Assembly: GCA_964445085.1 (NCBI GenBank)
Contig: CAYUJV010000139.1
Location: 1-7,225 of the forward strand
DNA length: 7,225 nucleotides
Direction: 5' to 3'
DNA from: Thiobacter sp964445085
GTDB taxonomy: Bacteria > Pseudomonadota > Gammaproteobacteria > Burkholderiales > Thiobacteraceae
This document shows, piece by piece, positions 5,609 to 7,225 of this stretch (the stretch's first letter is position 1; every line of letters starts with the position of its first letter). The notes beneath the pieces are model-generated. The model ran no database searches and was not told the DNA's origin. It saw nothing but the letters and a program-made list of their open reading frames with translations. The position numbers were made by a program, and so were the translations under genes.

Positions 5609-6703
5609 TTACTCGAACTGCCAGCCGATGTTGAGCGAATAGAACGCCTGCGGACCGCCGCCGCCCATGGGCGTGGTGAACTCCTCGCTGCGGCGGATGT
5701 GCGTGAGAGAAACGTTAAGCTGCCGGTAGCGGAACATGAAGCCCGAGGTGAGATCGTGCACGGCGCTGCGCCGATCCACGCTGGGGCCGCCGCGGAACAT
5801 GGGGCCGTCGAGGAAGATGTTGCGGGCAACCAGCCGATAGTCGGCACCGACGAAGAAGTACCACTCGCAACAGCCCCGGATGCCGCGCGCGCGCTCCCCG
5901 CGCACGTCCTCCTCCCGCGTCGCCTGCAGCATCGCGCCTCCGGGCTCGATCGAGTCGGGGCCGAAACCCGTCATGCGGCTGCCGACGCGAACGATGCCGC
6001 CGGCGCGGGCCAGGGTCATCACCGTGCCCAGCGTCAGTCCGGCGTGGGGCACGATCTGGACCGTGTCGTTGCCGAAGCGGCGCTTCTGCAGGTAGGCGGC
6101 CATGAATGCGAGCTCGTTCGGAATCTGGTTCGACCAGCCCTGGGGCTGCTTCACCCCGATCAGCCGATGCCAGCCGGTCTGCACCTGCCGGCCGAGGGCC
6201 GCCGGCCCCACCATGCCGATGTCCAGCTCCGCCGTATCGAGCCGGTCGCCGCGCACGCGCTGCACCACGCCGCCCACGTACAGCCACGCCGCCCACGGCC
6301 GGTCGTAGGGCTGCGGCGCCGCGATGGTGATGTCGCGGGGCGTGTACATGTTCTGTCCGATGAACAGCCCGAAGTGGCTGATGGGTTCGGTGCCGTCCGG
6401 CGCCGGTTGGGTCAGCGCATCCAGGATGGACTTGGGGATGGGCGCGAGCAGGCTCTCCAGCAGCGGGACTTCGACGCCGCCACCCAGCTTGAAGCCGTTG
6501 GTGTAGTAGCGATCCGAGCCGGCCAGCATGTCGTTCTCGAGGAAGAGCTGCACCTGTGCCTGCTTGAGCGGCAGCGGGAGCGCGTCTGGTTCATCCGGGA
6601 CGGAGGATTCCTTCGGCTCTGCCGGCGCGCCGGCGGCGCTCAGGGCCAGGGTAACGGTAAGGGTCAGCTGGGCAAGCAGGCGGAAGGACCAGCGGCAGGA
6701 CAT
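5609..6703 (-). CDS. LpxR-family outer-membrane lipid A 3'-O-deacylase (DUF2219)
   Basis: A 364-residue outer-membrane beta-barrel protein of the LpxR/DUF2219 family. In Salmonella, LpxR removes the 3' acyloxyacyl chains from lipid A in the outer leaflet and needs calcium. A signal peptide spans residues 1-28 (hydrophobic core, then A-P-A before Glu29). The family signature appears as E56-N57-D58 and D64-R-Y-Y-T-N-G70, with N57-D58 matching the calcium-site Asn-Asp. PYDRPWAAWLY (133-142) matches the usual D-R-P-Y-A-G-W. GWH179 followed by QGWSNQ193 and NE197 matches the catalytic His, Gln and Glu region. The C-terminus alternates like a barrel strand and ends W-Q-F-E, not on an aromatic residue. 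The ATG at 6703 fits the signal peptide but has no strong Shine-Dalgarno. It follows the DsrE-like gene by 65 bp. Family assignment is firm; the substrate is inferred. Confidence 0.88.
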   Translation of the reverse strand: MSCRWSFRLLAQLTLTVTLALSAAGAPAEPKESSVPDEPDALPLPLKQAQVQLFLENDMLAGSDRYYTNGFKLGGGVEVPLLESLLAPIPKSILDALTQPAPDGTEPISHFGLFIGQNMYTPRDITIAAPQPYDRPWAAWLYVGGVVQRVRGDRLDTAELDIGMVGPAALGRQVQTGWHRLIGVKQPQGWSNQIPNELAFMAAYLQKRRFGNDTVQIVPHAGLTLGTVMTLARAGGIVRVGSRMTGFGPDSIEPGGAMLQATREEDVRGERARGIRGCCEWYFFVGADYRLVARNIFLDGPMFRGGPSVDRRSAVHDLTSGFMFRYRQLNVSLTHIRRSEEFTTPMGGGGPQAFYSLNIGWQFE

Positions 6704-6737
6704 CGGCAGCAGTCAGCACGGGAGACGATTGCGAAAG

Positions 6738-6753
6738 CCGGGAGTCTACCCGG
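6738..6753 (-). terminator. Weak candidate terminator after the DsrE-like gene
   Basis: On the minus strand CCGGG and CCCGG (6753-6749 and 6742-6738) form a 5-bp stem with a 6-base loop, followed by CTTTC. It lies 16 bases after the DsrE-like stop and before the LpxR-family start. The stem is short and the T-run has only three bases, so partial termination is the most it could give. Confidence 0.25.
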
Positions 6754-6768
6754 TCCCGCGCCGTCGAG

Positions 6769-7225
6769 CTACCGCAGGTAGGCGTAGCCTTCCTGCTGCA
6801 GGCGGGCGATCTCCGCCTCCGCCATCGGCACCATCGTGACGAAGCCGTGAATGTCGCGCGGCTCGAAGCCGCGCAGCCGGGCCGCCGCCTTGCACATGCG
6901 GAACTCGATGATGTTGCCCAGCGTCGCGGCGTACGCGCGCTGCATCAGGGCACGGTACTGCGCGTAGTTCCTGGCTGCAAAGAACGGAATGGCATCGCCG
7001 TGCAAAACGATGACGATGCGGGTGTCAAACGGATCGTCGCCATTCATCTGGCTCAGATAGCCGGCGCGGTCGAGCAGGCTGTTGAGGCCGGCGAGCGTGC
7101 CCGTCGTAACATCGAACACCACCTTCTGGCCGCGATAGACCGGCGTCGACTCGGCCGCGCCGCCCCAGGGCGGCGCGTCTCCGGCGGCGGCGCCGACTGT
7201 GGGCCAGGCGGACACCACGGCCGCC
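6769..7225 (-). CDS. Exported DsrE/DsrF-like protein (5' end missing)
   Basis: The last 151 residues of a leftward gene that runs off the right edge. The first visible residues (AAVVSAWPTVGAAA, then GDAPP) look like the end of a signal peptide, and the frame is open to the window edge. The GTG near 7218 is therefore probably internal, not the start. The rest is a DsrE/DsrF-like fold: strand KVVFDVTTG, a helix with LNSLLDRAGYL, strand TRIVIVLHGDAIPFF, then FRMCKAAARLRG with a single Cys (codon 6892-6894) where many family members carry their reactive Cys, and the C-terminal GFVTMVPMAEAEIARLQQEGYAYL. DsrE-type proteins trap or transfer sulfur in the cytoplasm; exported relatives are common but poorly characterised, so a role in periplasmic sulfur or thiol chemistry is inference. 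Confidence 0.75.
   Translation of the reverse strand, partial: AAVVSAWPTVGAAAGDAPPWGGAAESTPVYRGQKVVFDVTTGTLAGLNSLLDRAGYLSQMNGDDPFDTRIVIVLHGDAIPFFAARNYAQYRALMQRAYAATLGNIIEFRMCKAAARLRGFEPRDIHGFVTMVPMAEAEIARLQQEGYAYLR

Noticed and set aside
4548..5642. A 364-codon plus-strand frame across the carbonic anhydrase and SOD-like genes
   Set aside because: It lies antisense to two genes with clear motifs and ribosome binding sites; its own product shows no family.
5699..6781. A 360-codon plus-strand frame opposite the LpxR-family gene
   Set aside because: Antisense shadow of a gene with signal peptide and family signature; product rich in Ala, Arg, His and Gly without domains.

Overview
The window is about two-thirds G+C and densely coded. 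Its gene families (lipid A deacylase LpxR family, outer-membrane and periplasmic export signals, GGDEF-EAL signalling, YgaP-type DUF2892 membrane protein, exported DsrE-like protein) point to a Gram-negative proteobacterium, most likely beta- or gammaproteobacterial. The sequence alone does not fix the genus. I saw no mobile element, CRISPR array, tRNA or rRNA.

Layout. At the left edge, the 5' end of an exported protein gene reads leftward (1-122, minus). A divergent spacer of about 170 bp follows, then two rightward small membrane-protein genes: a possible 29-residue single-helix peptide (289-378) and a well-supported 67-residue DUF2892 protein (422-625). After a 190-bp spacer comes the central unit of the window. 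This is a PotD-like periplasmic binding protein (816-1868), followed after one base by an 850-residue membrane-anchored sensor with HAMP, GGDEF and EAL domains (1870-4422). The rest is leftward. A beta-carbonic anhydrase (4443-5024) converges on the sensor gene with only 20 bp between them. Upstream of it lie a small exported CHRD/Cu-Zn-SOD-like protein (5106-5507), an LpxR-family lipid A deacylase (5609-6703) and an exported DsrE-like protein running off the right edge (6769-7225).

How they work together. The pair at 816-4422 has the architecture of the NspS-MbaA polyamine-sensing system of Vibrio cholerae. There, a PotD-like protein acts as a periplasmic ligand receptor, not as a transporter subunit, and controls a GGDEF-EAL enzyme that makes or degrades cyclic di-GMP. 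No polyamine ABC transporter genes are visible nearby, and the gene junction suggests coupled translation. By hand comparison with PotD, several polyamine-contact residues appear replaced while others are kept, so the ligand may not be spermidine. That is the most interesting point in the window. The leftward genes are mostly envelope or periplasmic proteins plus a CO2/bicarbonate enzyme. The SOD-like gene and the carbonic anhydrase gene share a 12-bp leader sequence just before their ribosome binding sites.
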